Below are positions 8,785 to 16,133 of a DNA stretch of 64,000 bases, piece after piece (position 1 is the stretch's first letter; each line of letters starts with the position of its first letter). The translations under genes were made by a program, and so were the position numbers. The notes below the pieces were generated by a model that was not told the DNA's origin, did not search any database, and saw only the letters and a list, made by a program, of their open reading frames with translations. This DNA comes from Amorphoplanes digitatis (GTDB lineage Bacteria > Actinomycetota > Actinomycetes > Mycobacteriales > Micromonosporaceae). Location of the stretch: NCBI RefSeq assembly GCF_014205335.1, contig NZ_JACHNH010000001.1:8178501-8242500 (forward strand), in the 5' to 3' direction.

Positions 8785-8862
8785 TGGGGTGATCACGGGG
8801 AGTCGAACCCGCGTCCTCCAGGGCCACAACCTGGTGTGCACCACCGGTACACCATGATCACC
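8785..8862 (-). tRNA. tRNA-His (GUG)
   Basis: Minus-strand cloverleaf: acceptor GTGATCA/TGATCAC, anticodon stem CCAGG/CCTGG, loop TTGTGGC with anticodon GTG, discriminator C73, an encoded CCA at 8787-8785 and the His-specific G-1 at 8862 opposite C73. The T loop TTCGACT is normal, but the T stem GCGGG/CCCCG as written lacks pairing at 49:65 and 50:64. Confidence 0.9.
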
Positions 8863-8890
8863 ATGCCCCCGGGCGCATTGCCCGGGATCG

Positions 8891-8963
8891 TACCCGCGCC
8901 AGGACTTGAACCTGGGACAGCCGGTTTGTAGGACCGGTGCTCTTCCAGCTGAGCTACGCGGGC
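8891..8963 (-). tRNA. tRNA-Val (UAC)
   Basis: A 73-nt cloverleaf: acceptor GCCCGCG/CGCGGGT (1:72 is G:U), D stem GCTC/GAGC, anticodon stem CCGGT/ACCGG with loop CCTACAA (anticodon TAC), T arm CCAGG-TTCAAGT-CCTGG, discriminator A. No CCA is encoded. It serves the GUA/GUG valine codons, GUA being rare in this genome. Confidence 0.95.
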
Positions 8964-8971
8964 GGGTACAG

Positions 8972-9044
8972 CTCCGGCGGGTGGACTCGAACCACCACCG
9001 TACGGATTAACAGTCCGCTGCCCTGCCAATTGGGCGACGCCGGA
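8972..9044 (-). tRNA. tRNA-Asn (GUU)
   Basis: A 73-nt cloverleaf: acceptor TCCGGCG/CGCCGGA, anticodon stem GCGGA/TCCGT with loop CTGTTAA (anticodon GTT), T arm GGTGG-TTCGAGT-CCACC, discriminator G as expected for Asn. No CCA is encoded. Eight nucleotides separate it from tRNA-Val and from tRNA-Thr on either side. Confidence 0.95.
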
Positions 9045-9052
9045 TCGAACAG

Positions 9053-9125
9053 AGCCAGCGGCCGGCCTCGAACCGGCTTCCTCCTGTTTACAAGACAGGC
9101 GCAGATCCCGTTCTGCTTCGCTGGC
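9053..9125 (-). tRNA. tRNA-Thr (UGU)
   Basis: A 73-nt cloverleaf: acceptor GCCAGCG/CGCTGGC, D stem GCAG/CTGC, anticodon stem CCTGT/ACAGG with loop CTTGTAA (anticodon TGT), T arm GCCGG-TTCGAGG-CCGGC, discriminator T. No CCA is encoded. It is the first tRNA of the cluster and starts 16 bp after the U-tract of an upstream intrinsic terminator. Confidence 0.95.
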
Positions 9126-9140
9126 GGGTAGTCGCCGATG

Positions 9141-9174
9141 AAAAACCGCCCGGACCTCGGCTCGAGGTGGGCGG
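9141..9174 (-). terminator. Intrinsic terminator/attenuator before the tRNA cluster
   Basis: On the minus strand CCGCCCACCTCG (9174-9163) pairs with CGAGGT-CC-GGGCGG (9159... inner arm; outer arm to 9146), with an AGC loop and a two-base bulge, followed directly by five U residues (9145-9141). Its 5' arm can pair instead with GGTGGAGCGG (9210-9201) at the end of the upstream leader ORF, with one bulged A, which would prevent terminator formation. Confidence 0.8.
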
Positions 9175-9196
9175 CGCAGACGCGGCTACCGCCGCG

Positions 9197-9262
9197 CTAC
9201 CCGCTCCACCGCACATGGCCGACCGTCGGCTGTGCGGTCACGGAATTGTTCTGCTGCGGCAT
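9197..9262 (-). CDS. 21-codon leader peptide ORF upstream of the tRNA cluster
   Basis: This ATG-to-TAG ORF of 21 codons has a strong ribosome binding site, GAAAGGAGC (9279-9271), about 9 nt before the ATG. The peptide begins MPQQNNSVT and ends HVRWSG. Eight of its residues are Thr, Asn, Val or His, the four amino acids charged onto the tRNAs just downstream. CCGCACAGCCGA (codons 9-13) pairs with TCGGC..TGTGCGG (codons 14-18), and GGTGGAGCGG (codons 18-21) can pair with the terminator's 5' arm. This matches the order of a ribosome-controlled attenuator (1:2, 2:3, 3:4 pairings). It may instead be a small-protein gene. No clear -35/-10 is visible upstream. The regulatory reading is inference. 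Confidence 0.6.
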   Translation of the reverse strand: MPQQNNSVTAQPTVGHVRWSG

Positions 9263-9327
9263 GACGTTCGGCTCCTTTCGAGGTGTCGGCGCTGGAACCA
9301 GTCTGCGCAATGCCCGGCGCACCCACC

Positions 9328-9343
9328 ACCGAATTAGTTCGGT
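9328..9343. promoter_or_regulatory. Inverted repeat ACCGAA-TTAG-TTCGGT
   Basis: A perfect 6-bp inverted repeat with a 4-bp spacer lies between the leader ORF (minus) and the glyoxalase gene (plus). It could be an operator for either side or an RNA hairpin in a leader transcript. Confidence 0.35.
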
Positions 9344-9414
9344 GACGCGTGTCGAGGAGCGTCCGCCGGCTCCGACCAAGGGATACGAGCCCCTCGCCGA
9401 GAAGGAGAACAACC

Positions 9415-9831
9415 GTGAACTGGACCCTCGAGGTCGTCATCGTCCCCGTCACCGACATCGACCGCGCCAAGGCCTTCTACGCCGACCAGCTCGGCTTCAA
9501 CGTGGACCACGACGTACACCTCGGCGAGGGCCGGCGCCTCGTCCAGCTCACCCCGCCGGGTTCGGGCTGCTCGGTCGTCATCGGCGAGGGCGTCGTCCCC
9601 GACATGGCGCCCGGTTCGCTGCGCGGCCTGCAACTGGTGGTGGCGGACATCGTCGCGGCGCACGCCGAGCTCGTCGAGCGCGGCGTCAAGGTCGGCGACG
9701 TGACAGTGCTCGACGGCGACGCCGACAAGTTGGCCCGGGGCGGCGCCGCCCTGGACAACGTCGGGTTCGTGTTCTTCGAGGACCCCGACGGCAACGGCTG
9801 GGCCGTGCAACAGATCTCCGCACGCGGCTGA
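9415..9831 (+). CDS. Glyoxalase/VOC superfamily protein
   Basis: A 138-residue VOC-fold protein with a tandem beta-alpha-beta-beta-beta pattern, starting VVIVPVTDIDRAKAFYADQLGF and ending FFEDPDGNGWAVQQI, the usual terminal motif containing a metal-ligand region. VOC proteins include glyoxalases, dioxygenases and antibiotic-binding proteins; the substrate here cannot be told. GTG at 9415 is chosen because GAAGGAG lies 7 bp upstream and the family start follows at once; a longer frame from 9349 has no support. Confidence 0.85.
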   Translation: MNWTLEVVIVPVTDIDRAKAFYADQLGFNVDHDVHLGEGRRLVQLTPPGSGCSVVIGEGVVPDMAPGSLRGLQLVVADIVAAHAELVERGVKVGDVTVLDGDADKLARGGAALDNVGFVFFEDPDGNGWAVQQISARG

Positions 9832-9892
9832 CACCAGTCGTATAGCGGGCATGCGGGTTGACCAGGGCAGGGGCCGGGCGTACTAAGGCGGC

Positions 9893-10710
9893 ATGGGCCG
9901 ACTCCGGATTCAGCTCGTGGGGCCACTCCTGGTCACCCACGACGGCCGGGCGCGGTCCGCCGCCGAGATCGGCAGCCGCAAGGCACGCCAGCTGCTGGCG
10001 CTGCTCGCGACCGCCCGCGGCCGGGTCGTCACGGTCGACCGGATCGTGGCCGTGCTGTGGCCCGGCCGGCCGCCGCGGCGGCCGGCGGAGAACGTCGCCA
10101 CGCTGGTCAGCCGGGTCCGGGCCGCGCTCGGGCCCGGAGTGCTGGTGGGCGGGCGTGCCGGATACCGGCTCGGCGACGACGTCGAGACGGACGTGCGCGA
10201 GGCCGAGCTCCTGCTGGCGGACGCGGAGAGCCGGCTCCCGCCCGAGCCCGCCGTGGCCCGCGCCGCGGCACAGGCCGCGGCGCGGCGCGGCGCCGGGCCG
10301 AGGACGCCGGGGTCGCCGACCGGACGTCGTTCGAGGCGGCGAGCGCGCAGACGTTCGGCGGCGGGCCGTACGACCTGGTGACCACGTTCGACGCGCTGCA
10401 CGACATGGGCGACCCGCTGGGCGCCGCCCGCCACGTCCGCGAGTCGCTCACGCCGGACGACACGTGGATGATCGTCGAGCCGTTCGCCGGCGACTCGGTC
10501 GCCGACAACCTCAACCCGGTCGGGCGGGTGTACTACTCGTTCTCCACGTTCCTGTGCGTACCGAACGCGCTGTCCCAGCCGGGCGGGTACGCGCTCGGCG
10601 CGCAGGCCGGCGAGCCGGCGATCCGGCGGCTCGCCACGGACGCGGGCTTCACCCGCTTCCAGCGGGTGGCGGAGACCCCGTTCAACATCGTCTACGAGGC
10701 GCGCCCCTGA
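9893..10710 (+). pseudogene. Chimeric pseudogene: SARP-type regulator head joined to methyltransferase tail
   Basis: From the ATG at 9893 the first about 125 codons encode the winged-helix and start of the BTAD region of an AfsR/SARP-type regulator (QLVGPLLVTHDGR, GSRKARQLLALLATARGRVV, VDRIVAVLW). At about 10275-10300, in a run of GCG/CGC repeats, the homology stops and a different frame takes up the C-terminal half of a class I SAM-dependent methyltransferase (YDLVTTFDALHDMGDPLGAA through FNIVYEARP, stop at 10708-10710). The regulator's remaining domains and the methyltransferase's N-terminal half with its SAM glycine motif are missing. The simplest reading is one deletion that fused two genes out of frame. 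Neither product should work, though a truncated SARP DNA-binding domain might still be made. Confidence 0.8.
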
Positions 10711-10760
10711 GCCACGCGCCGGTGGCCGGGCCGGGCGCCCGGCCACCGGTGTCGCGGGCG

Positions 10761-12815
10761 TCAGGGCAGGGCCGCGCCCCGGTCACGGGCGATGCGTACC
10801 AGTTCCATCAGTCCGTCCGCGTACTCCTGTGACTCCGCGTGCGCCTCGTCGAACGGCGGCTGGAAGCCCATGCCGTCCCACTCCTGCGTCGCCTCGTTCC
10901 AGCGGTCGTTGCCCACCTCGAAGTTCCAGGCCACGATCCCCAGGTCGTAGTACAGGTGGTCGGCCGAGTTCCCGGCGGCGGAGTACAGCACGTCGGCCAC
11001 CGGCCCGGTGTACGCGGGCCACGTCACGGTTCCCCGCCCGGCCGCGATCGCGCCGACGATGCGGCGGGCGCTGTCCTGGAAGTACTTCGACTCGTCGATC
11101 GAAGGCCGGGGCAGCGTGACCCGGCCCGCCGCCTTGTACGCGCCCGGCGACCACATGAAGTAGCCGCCGTAGCTGTGCACGTTCAGCGAGAACCGGATGT
11201 TCGGGTGTGCCTCGGCGAGCGCCACCACGTTGCGGCTCTCCGCCTCCGACAGCTCGGCGGTGCCCGCGTAGGTGCCCGACAGGCAGTTGGCGCTCGCGCC
11301 GACGTACCCGTCGAAGTAGGAGCCGACCGCGTAGTTGCGGTTGACGTCGACACCCCACGAATCACGCCGGGCGGGATCGCGTGCTGCGCCCGTACAGTGA
11401 TTGACCAGGTTCTTTCTTTGGAAGTTGAAGTCGTTGAACGAGTAGTTGGCGCCGTCCGGGTTCACCGTCGGGATGACGAAGACCTCGACCGCGTTCAGCA
11501 GCGCGCGCGTCTCGGCGTCCCTCGCGTAGTTGGCCAGCAGCCGCTCCGCGAACTCCATCGTGACCAGCGGCGTCGCCCATTCGCGGGCGTGCTCCTGCGA
11601 ATAGGTCATGATCCCGATCTTGGAGCCGTCCCGGACCGCGCCGATGCGCAGCGCCTGCACCGTCCACGGCCGCCGCGGCACCTCGGCGCCCTCGAGGCCG
11701 TCGTCCAGGCGCGCCGGGCCGGCGACCGGCATGGGCAGGCCCGCCGATCCGTCCTCGACGAAGGCCCGGAACCGCTGCGGGTAGCGGGCCGAGACGAAGG
11801 CCGCCACGTCGTCGGTCGTGCTGATCACCTTGCCGCCGGCATCGGTCGCGAGGGTCACGGTCAGGACCCGGTCCCGGTACGCCGCGCCGAGCGGGCGGTT
11901 CGGCCGCCCCGGATCGACGGTGCGCACCTGTACGCCGTTGAGCCCCTGGTCGCCGAACTTCACCGACTCGACCACGACGGCGGCGGTGGCCGGATCGCCG
12001 AGGTAAGCCGCCGCCGTACGCCGGTAGCCCTGCGTCTTGTTCGGCAGGCTCAGCACGTCGACCAGCCGCGGGTACTGCCTGGCCAGGCGCTTGATGCGTG
12101 CGCTGATGTCGGTCGGCGTCAGGTACGCGTCGATGAAGTCCTTCTGGTAACCGGCCGGCTGCGGCGGCGGGGTGGCGTTCGGCCAGGCGGCCGGGGTGAT
12201 CACCCGCGAGCTGCCGCCGAGGCTGGACGTCGCGCTCACCCGGGTCGGCTGCGCGGGCAGCCGCTGCGGCAGCGCCACGTGGTACTGGTACTCGCCCGAG
12301 TCCTCGAACCTTTCCAGCGGGTAGCTGCCCGTCGTGCCGTCGGCGGTCGTCCAGGTCACGGTGATCTCGACATCGGGATCGTCGGACGCCGACGTGGCCA
12401 CCTGGGTCTGCAGGAACGTCCGGCCCTCGCTGGTCCACCAATACGCCTGCAGGAACTGGAGCGTGTCCTCGGCCGCCGCGGCCGCCCGCCGCGCGCGGCC
12501 CGATTCGGTCGGAATCACCTGTACGGCCACCGCGCCGCGCGCCGTCAGCGCGTCAAGTTCCCGCCCGGTGACCACGAGGTCGGCCATGACCTGGCCCGGC
12601 GTGCTCCGCGGGCGCGCGGCGACGTCCGCGCCCTCGGCGACCAGTTCCCGGAACATCGCCTCGTCGGGCAGCCGGAAGCGGACGAGGGCGGACGCCGTGT
12701 CGGCCAGGTCGACCGAGTCGGGCGGCGCCGCGACGCCTGCTACCGGATGGGTGAGCAGTCCGGCGGTGAGAACGGCTGCGGCGGCGGTGGCCGCCCAGCG
12801 TCGTCTGGTTGACAT
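10761..12815 (-). CDS. Secreted zinc carboxypeptidase, M14 family
   Basis: A 684-residue exported protease. The signal peptide is STRRRWAATAAAAVLTAGLL with cleavage probably near VAGVAA. The catalytic domain (about 215-640) carries the zinc pair in SQEHAREW (HxxE, about residue 405), the substrate arginine in FNFQRKN after NPDG, the third zinc ligand in NVHSYGG and the catalytic Glu in NFEVGN. It should remove C-terminal residues from extracellular peptides. The ATG at 12815 has AGGAGG 4 bp upstream; the frame extends 17 codons further without support. Its start lies 67 bp downstream of the GH5 stop on the same strand, so read-through from the cellulase is possible. The roughly 200-residue N-terminal region is typical of actinobacterial M14 enzymes. 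Confidence 0.93.
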   Translation of the reverse strand: MSTRRRWAATAAAAVLTAGLLTHPVAGVAAPPDSVDLADTASALVRFRLPDEAMFRELVAEGADVAARPRSTPGQVMADLVVTGRELDALTARGAVAVQVIPTESGRARRAAAAAEDTLQFLQAYWWTSEGRTFLQTQVATSASDDPDVEITVTWTTADGTTGSYPLERFEDSGEYQYHVALPQRLPAQPTRVSATSSLGGSSRVITPAAWPNATPPPQPAGYQKDFIDAYLTPTDISARIKRLARQYPRLVDVLSLPNKTQGYRRTAAAYLGDPATAAVVVESVKFGDQGLNGVQVRTVDPGRPNRPLGAAYRDRVLTVTLATDAGGKVISTTDDVAAFVSARYPQRFRAFVEDGSAGLPMPVAGPARLDDGLEGAEVPRRPWTVQALRIGAVRDGSKIGIMTYSQEHAREWATPLVTMEFAERLLANYARDAETRALLNAVEVFVIPTVNPDGANYSFNDFNFQRKNLVNHCTGAARDPARRDSWGVDVNRNYAVGSYFDGYVGASANCLSGTYAGTAELSEAESRNVVALAEAHPNIRFSLNVHSYGGYFMWSPGAYKAAGRVTLPRPSIDESKYFQDSARRIVGAIAAGRGTVTWPAYTGPVADVLYSAAGNSADHLYYDLGIVAWNFEVGNDRWNEATQEWDGMGFQPPFDEAHAESQEYADGLMELVRIARDRGAALP

Positions 12816-12882
12816 CGAACCTCCTGCGACATCGAAGGATGTTGTCGCCAACACCAGTCGATACATAGATCCGTGTCAACTC

Positions 12883-14940
12883 CTACGTGAGTGAGCCGGT
12901 GACATTGCTGCCGGACCTGGTCACGTAGTAGGTCAGCACCGCGCCGCTCCAGAAGTGGAACTTGAGCGTCACCCGGGCGTTGTCGTTCACCTCGGCGAAG
13001 AAGTCGGAGGTCAGCTTGATCGTGCCTGCGGTGTAGTCGGGCGCGAACGTGCGGTCGAACTCCTTGTACGGCGTCCAGTTCTGCGGGCCGGCGTTGCTGC
13101 CGTCCGCATAGTTGGCCTCCATCGTGGCCAGTTGGTCGCCGCGGAACGCGGTCCCGATGGCGAAGGAGCTCGTCGTGCCGGTCGCGTTCTGAAGCACAGG
13201 CACGTCGTAGGTGATGATGTTGAGGCGCCACGGCACGCCGGTGGAGAAGCGGGCGGAGAGGACGGCGTTCACCCCGTACGCTCTCGATCCGGTCAGCCGG
13301 GTGAGCGCCGCCGCGGTGAGCGTGAGCTGGTCGCCCGCCAGGGTGTAGTCGGTGCCGCGGACCAGGTCGGTGCTGCCCTGGCGCAGCGCGCTGAACGTCG
13401 CGCCGTTCGGGTTCAGCGTGATGGTCTTGCTGGTGATGGCCGACGCCTTGGCGTTGAAGACCTGGTCCGTCGAGGCGGTTCCGGAGCGCGTCGTCCAGCT
13501 CGACTTGATCTGGGCGGTCAGCTCCGGGTCCGACCACTGCAACGAGGTACGGCCGAAGTGCTGCCCGTTGTCCCAGAGCATCGTGGTGACCCGCTTCGTA
13601 CGGGCCTGGTAGCCGAACAGCTCGAAGAACTTCAGCTTCTCGCCCTGCTCGATGGTTCCGGTGTGCCGGTCGAAGCCCAGCAGGCCGTATTCGCCGATGA
13701 TGACGGGGATGCCGCGGGCGACGAATGTGTTGTAGACGCGGTCGAACGTGTCGGTCATGTCCTTCTGCGCCGTCGCGTCGAAGTGCGTTCCGCCGGCGAT
13801 GTTCACGCTGAACGGCCAGTAGCCGTAGTAGTGGACGGTCGCGATGAGGCTGGGGTCGTTCATCGCGGTGAACGTCGCCGCCAGCTCGTCGAGCCGGGCC
13901 TGGTCGGCCGAGGTGTGCAGGGTCGGCAGGACCAGCAGCCGGGTGGCGTTGCCGCCGCCGGAGTTGCGCACGATGGTGCGGAACGACGTGTTGAGCTCGC
14001 CGAGCAGCGTCGCGTTCTGCGCGTCGCCCGAGCTGCCGGTGAACTGCGGCTCGTTGACGCTCTCGAAGACGAGCTTCGCCGACGAGCCGCGGAAGGCGCC
14101 GGCCACCTGCGTCCAGATCGCGTTGTACCGGGCCAGCACCGTCGCGCGGTCGCCCGGCATGGCCGCCATCCACTGCCAGGAGTCGTGGTGGACGTTGATC
14201 ATCACGTAGAAGCCGTCGGCGAGAGCCCAGTCGACGACCTCCTTGACCCGGTTGAGGTAGGCCGCCTCGATCGCGTAGTTCGGGGCCGCGCCCTGGTGCT
14301 GGCCCCAGGTGACCGGGATGCGGATGCTCTTGAAGCCCTGCGCCTTGATGCCCTCGAGCAGCGCCTCGGTGACCCGGGGGTTGCCCCACGAGGTCTCGTC
14401 CGCGCCGGTGGCGTCGAGCGAGTTGCCCAGGTTCCAGCCGGGCTGCATCGCCGCGACCGCCGCCATCGCGTTGCCGGCCGGTGGCGGCGTGGAGGGCGGG
14501 CTGGTGGTGGGCGTCGGTGAAGGCACGTTGCCGGTGCAGGCCGTGCCGTTGAGCGTGAACGACGTCGGCGCGGCGTTGCTGCCGGTCCAGGCGCCGTTGA
14601 ATCCGAAGGAGACGGACGCGTTCGTGGCGATGGCGGCGTTGTAGCCGACGTTGACGGCGGTCACCTGGCTGCCGGACGCGGTGACCGTCGCGCTCCAGGC
14701 CTGGGTGACCGTCTGCCCGGACGGGAACGTCCAGCCGAGCCGCCAGCCGTTTATCGGATCGCCGAGGTTGGTCACCGTGACGTTGGCGGTGAAGCCGCCC
14801 GACCACTGACTCTGCACGGCGTACGCGACGCGACAGCCCGCCGCCGCGGCGGCGCCGGTGGCCGCGCCGACGAACAGCCCACCCAGGAGCGCGACCGCGC
14901 CGCCCATGACCAGGCCGACCCGCCACCGGAATCCGCGCAT
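12883..14940 (-). CDS. Secreted GH5 cellulase with N-terminal CBM2 and C-terminal X2-like domain
   Basis: A 685-residue exported endoglucanase. The signal peptide is at about 1-35. CBM2 spans 36-135 with the bracketing cysteines Cys36 and Cys135 and surface Trp residues. A Pro/Thr/Ser linker (140-156) leads to the GH5 domain (about 158-480), with acid/base Glu297 in SVNEP and nucleophile Glu417 in IGEYG. An Ig-like X2 module (about 500-580, ITLNPNGATFSAL) and a further beta domain resembling CBM46 finish the protein. This order is known from multimodular bacterial endo-beta-glucanases. The role is cellulose or mixed-glucan hydrolysis outside the cell. A TTGACA-type -35 lies about 60 bp upstream. 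Confidence 0.93.
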   Translation of the reverse strand: MRGFRWRVGLVMGGAVALLGGLFVGAATGAAAAAGCRVAYAVQSQWSGGFTANVTVTNLGDPINGWRLGWTFPSGQTVTQAWSATVTASGSQVTAVNVGYNAAIATNASVSFGFNGAWTGSNAAPTSFTLNGTACTGNVPSPTPTTSPPSTPPPAGNAMAAVAAMQPGWNLGNSLDATGADETSWGNPRVTEALLEGIKAQGFKSIRIPVTWGQHQGAAPNYAIEAAYLNRVKEVVDWALADGFYVMINVHHDSWQWMAAMPGDRATVLARYNAIWTQVAGAFRGSSAKLVFESVNEPQFTGSSGDAQNATLLGELNTSFRTIVRNSGGGNATRLLVLPTLHTSADQARLDELAATFTAMNDPSLIATVHYYGYWPFSVNIAGGTHFDATAQKDMTDTFDRVYNTFVARGIPVIIGEYGLLGFDRHTGTIEQGEKLKFFELFGYQARTKRVTTMLWDNGQHFGRTSLQWSDPELTAQIKSSWTTRSGTASTDQVFNAKASAITSKTITLNPNGATFSALRQGSTDLVRGTDYTLAGDQLTLTAAALTRLTGSRAYGVNAVLSARFSTGVPWRLNIITYDVPVLQNATGTTSSFAIGTAFRGDQLATMEANYADGSNAGPQNWTPYKEFDRTFAPDYTAGTIKLTSDFFAEVNDNARVTLKFHFWSGAVLTYYVTRSGSNVTGSLT

Positions 14941-14972
14941 GATGCTCCCTCCGAAGGTGAACTACCTGCGGA

Positions 14973-15001
14973 GACTAATTCTGGATTCCAAACTATGTCA
15001 A
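14973..15001 (-). promoter_or_regulatory. Candidate promoter of the GH5 cellulase gene
   Basis: On the minus strand TTGACA (15001-14996) is followed, about 15-17 bp later, by AATTAG/TTAGTC as a weak -10. The spacer contains the imperfect palindrome TGGAATCCA, a possible operator. The stretch is clearly AT-richer than its surroundings. Confidence 0.4.
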
Positions 15002-15027
15002 TCGATGGAGATAGATTGTGAGCATCG

Positions 15028-15063
15028 AAAAGCCGCTACCGGGCTGCGCCTGGTAGCGGCTTT
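15028..15063 (-). terminator. Intrinsic terminator
   Basis: AAAGCCGCTACC and GGTAGCGGCTTT form a perfect 12-bp stem around an 11-nt loop, followed on the minus strand by a short T-run. It lies 16 bp past the stop of the 114-residue membrane-anchored protein gene and insulates the GH5 promoter. Confidence 0.85.
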
Positions 15064-15079
15064 CGAACAGGGTCAGGCG

Positions 15080-15424
15080 TCAGGTCCAGCCGGCGTCCCG
15101 GCAGGCCTGGGCGAAGTCGTCGGCGCCGGCCTGCCACTCTTTGGTGCTGCCGTTGGCGCTGCGGCCCATCGCCGCCGCCTTTTCCGAGATGGCCTCGTTG
15201 TCGCTCTGCGCCGACGACTTGTTCACCTTGTCCGCCAGGGCGAGCCGCTCGGTCTTGGTCTCGGCGTCGTCGACGCCGGCGGCGAAGTCGTCGCATGCCT
15301 GGGTCGCGGGAGCGTCCAGTGTGCCCGGCCCCTCGTCGCGGGCGGCCCGGCCGACCGCCAGTCCAATGAGGATCAGCACGGCAACGCCGCCCACCAGCAA
15401 GATCTGGCGCTTGTTGACACTCAC
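15080..15424 (-). CDS. Membrane-anchored small protein of unknown function
   Basis: A 114-residue protein with one N-terminal membrane segment (ILLVGGVAVLILIGLAVG) and a charged extracytoplasmic helical domain with two cysteines (in QACDDF and QACRDAGW) that may form a disulfide. I do not recognise a family. The start is uncertain: GTG at 15424 puts the membrane segment near the N-terminus, while an upstream ATG at 15457 is also in frame. A strong terminator follows. Confidence 0.6.
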   Translation of the reverse strand: MSVNKRQILLVGGVAVLILIGLAVGRAARDEGPGTLDAPATQACDDFAAGVDDAETKTERLALADKVNKSSAQSDNEAISEKAAAMGRSANGSTKEWQAGADDFAQACRDAGWT

Positions 15425-15488
15425 CTTCAACGGTCTCCACTCTGCGGCCCCAACCAATCCGCGTGCAGAGTATCGGTGGCGCCCCCGG

Positions 15489-15992
15489 TCAACTCGCTCG
15501 GCGGGGGAGCTTCCAGCCCGGGCGCGCGAAGTGGCAGGTGTAGCCGTCCGGGATGCGCTCCAGGTAATCCTGGTGCTCCGGCTCGGCCTCCCAGAACGGG
15601 CCCGCAGCGGTCACCTCGGTGACGACCTTGCCCGGCCACAGCCCCGAGGCGTCCACGTCGGCGATGGTGTCCTCGGCGACGCGCTTCTGCTCGTCGCCGG
15701 TGTAGAAGATCGCCGAGCGGTAGCTCATCCCGATGTCGTTGCCCTGCCGGTTGACTGTCGACGGGTCGTGGATCTGGAAGAAGAACTCGAGCAGATCCCG
15801 GTACGAGGTCACGGCCGGGTCGAAGGTGATCTCGATCGCCTCGGCGTGGGTGCCGTGGTTGCGGTAGGTGGCGTTGGGCACGTCGCCGCCCGTGTAGCCC
15901 ACCCTGGTGGAGATCACCCCGGGCCGCCGACGGATCAGGTCCTGCATCCCCCAGAAACAGCCCCCGGCGAGTACGGCCTTCTCAGCGCTCAT
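15489..15992 (-). CDS. msrA: Peptide-methionine (S)-S-oxide reductase MsrA
   Basis: A 167-residue cytosolic enzyme that repairs oxidised methionine. The catalytic motif GCFWG is at 11-15 with the nucleophilic Cys12, and the conserved YTGG (33-36), substrate-binding QIHDPT-type stretch and PEHQDY are all present. No additional resolving cysteine motif is obvious beyond the Cys in DGYTCHF near the C-terminus. It is read as a single gene. The ATG at 15992 fits the family start. Confidence 0.96.
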   Translation of the reverse strand: MSAEKAVLAGGCFWGMQDLIRRRPGVISTRVGYTGGDVPNATYRNHGTHAEAIEITFDPAVTSYRDLLEFFFQIHDPSTVNRQGNDIGMSYRSAIFYTGDEQKRVAEDTIADVDASGLWPGKVVTEVTAAGPFWEAEPEHQDYLERIPDGYTCHFARPGWKLPRRAS

Positions 15993-16133
15993 CGCGACAC
16001 ACCCCTTCCTCGGCGACCTGCTTCAGGAACGGTAGCGCGCCGGCGGCCGGAGTCTCCGGGTGGAGCGGCCGCCGCGTGAGGACTTTTCGGATTTTGCCTA
16101 CCTTGAGTGTTGATCCATAGCGTAATAGGGCGT

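Noticed and set aside
9197..9412. 71-codon version of the leader ORF
   Set aside because: The strong Shine-Dalgarno GAAAGGAG lies directly before the internal ATG at 9262; the longer part is antisense to the glyoxalase start region.
10839..12812. 657-codon frame antisense to the M14 peptidase
   Set aside because: No ribosome binding site and Arg/Val/His-rich sequence; the opposite strand holds a gene with all catalytic motifs.
15993..16133. A c-di-AMP (ydaO-type) riboswitch before the LysM-M15 gene
   Set aside because: Such leaders often precede actinobacterial wall hydrolases, but this 141-bp gap lacks the conserved blocks and is too short.
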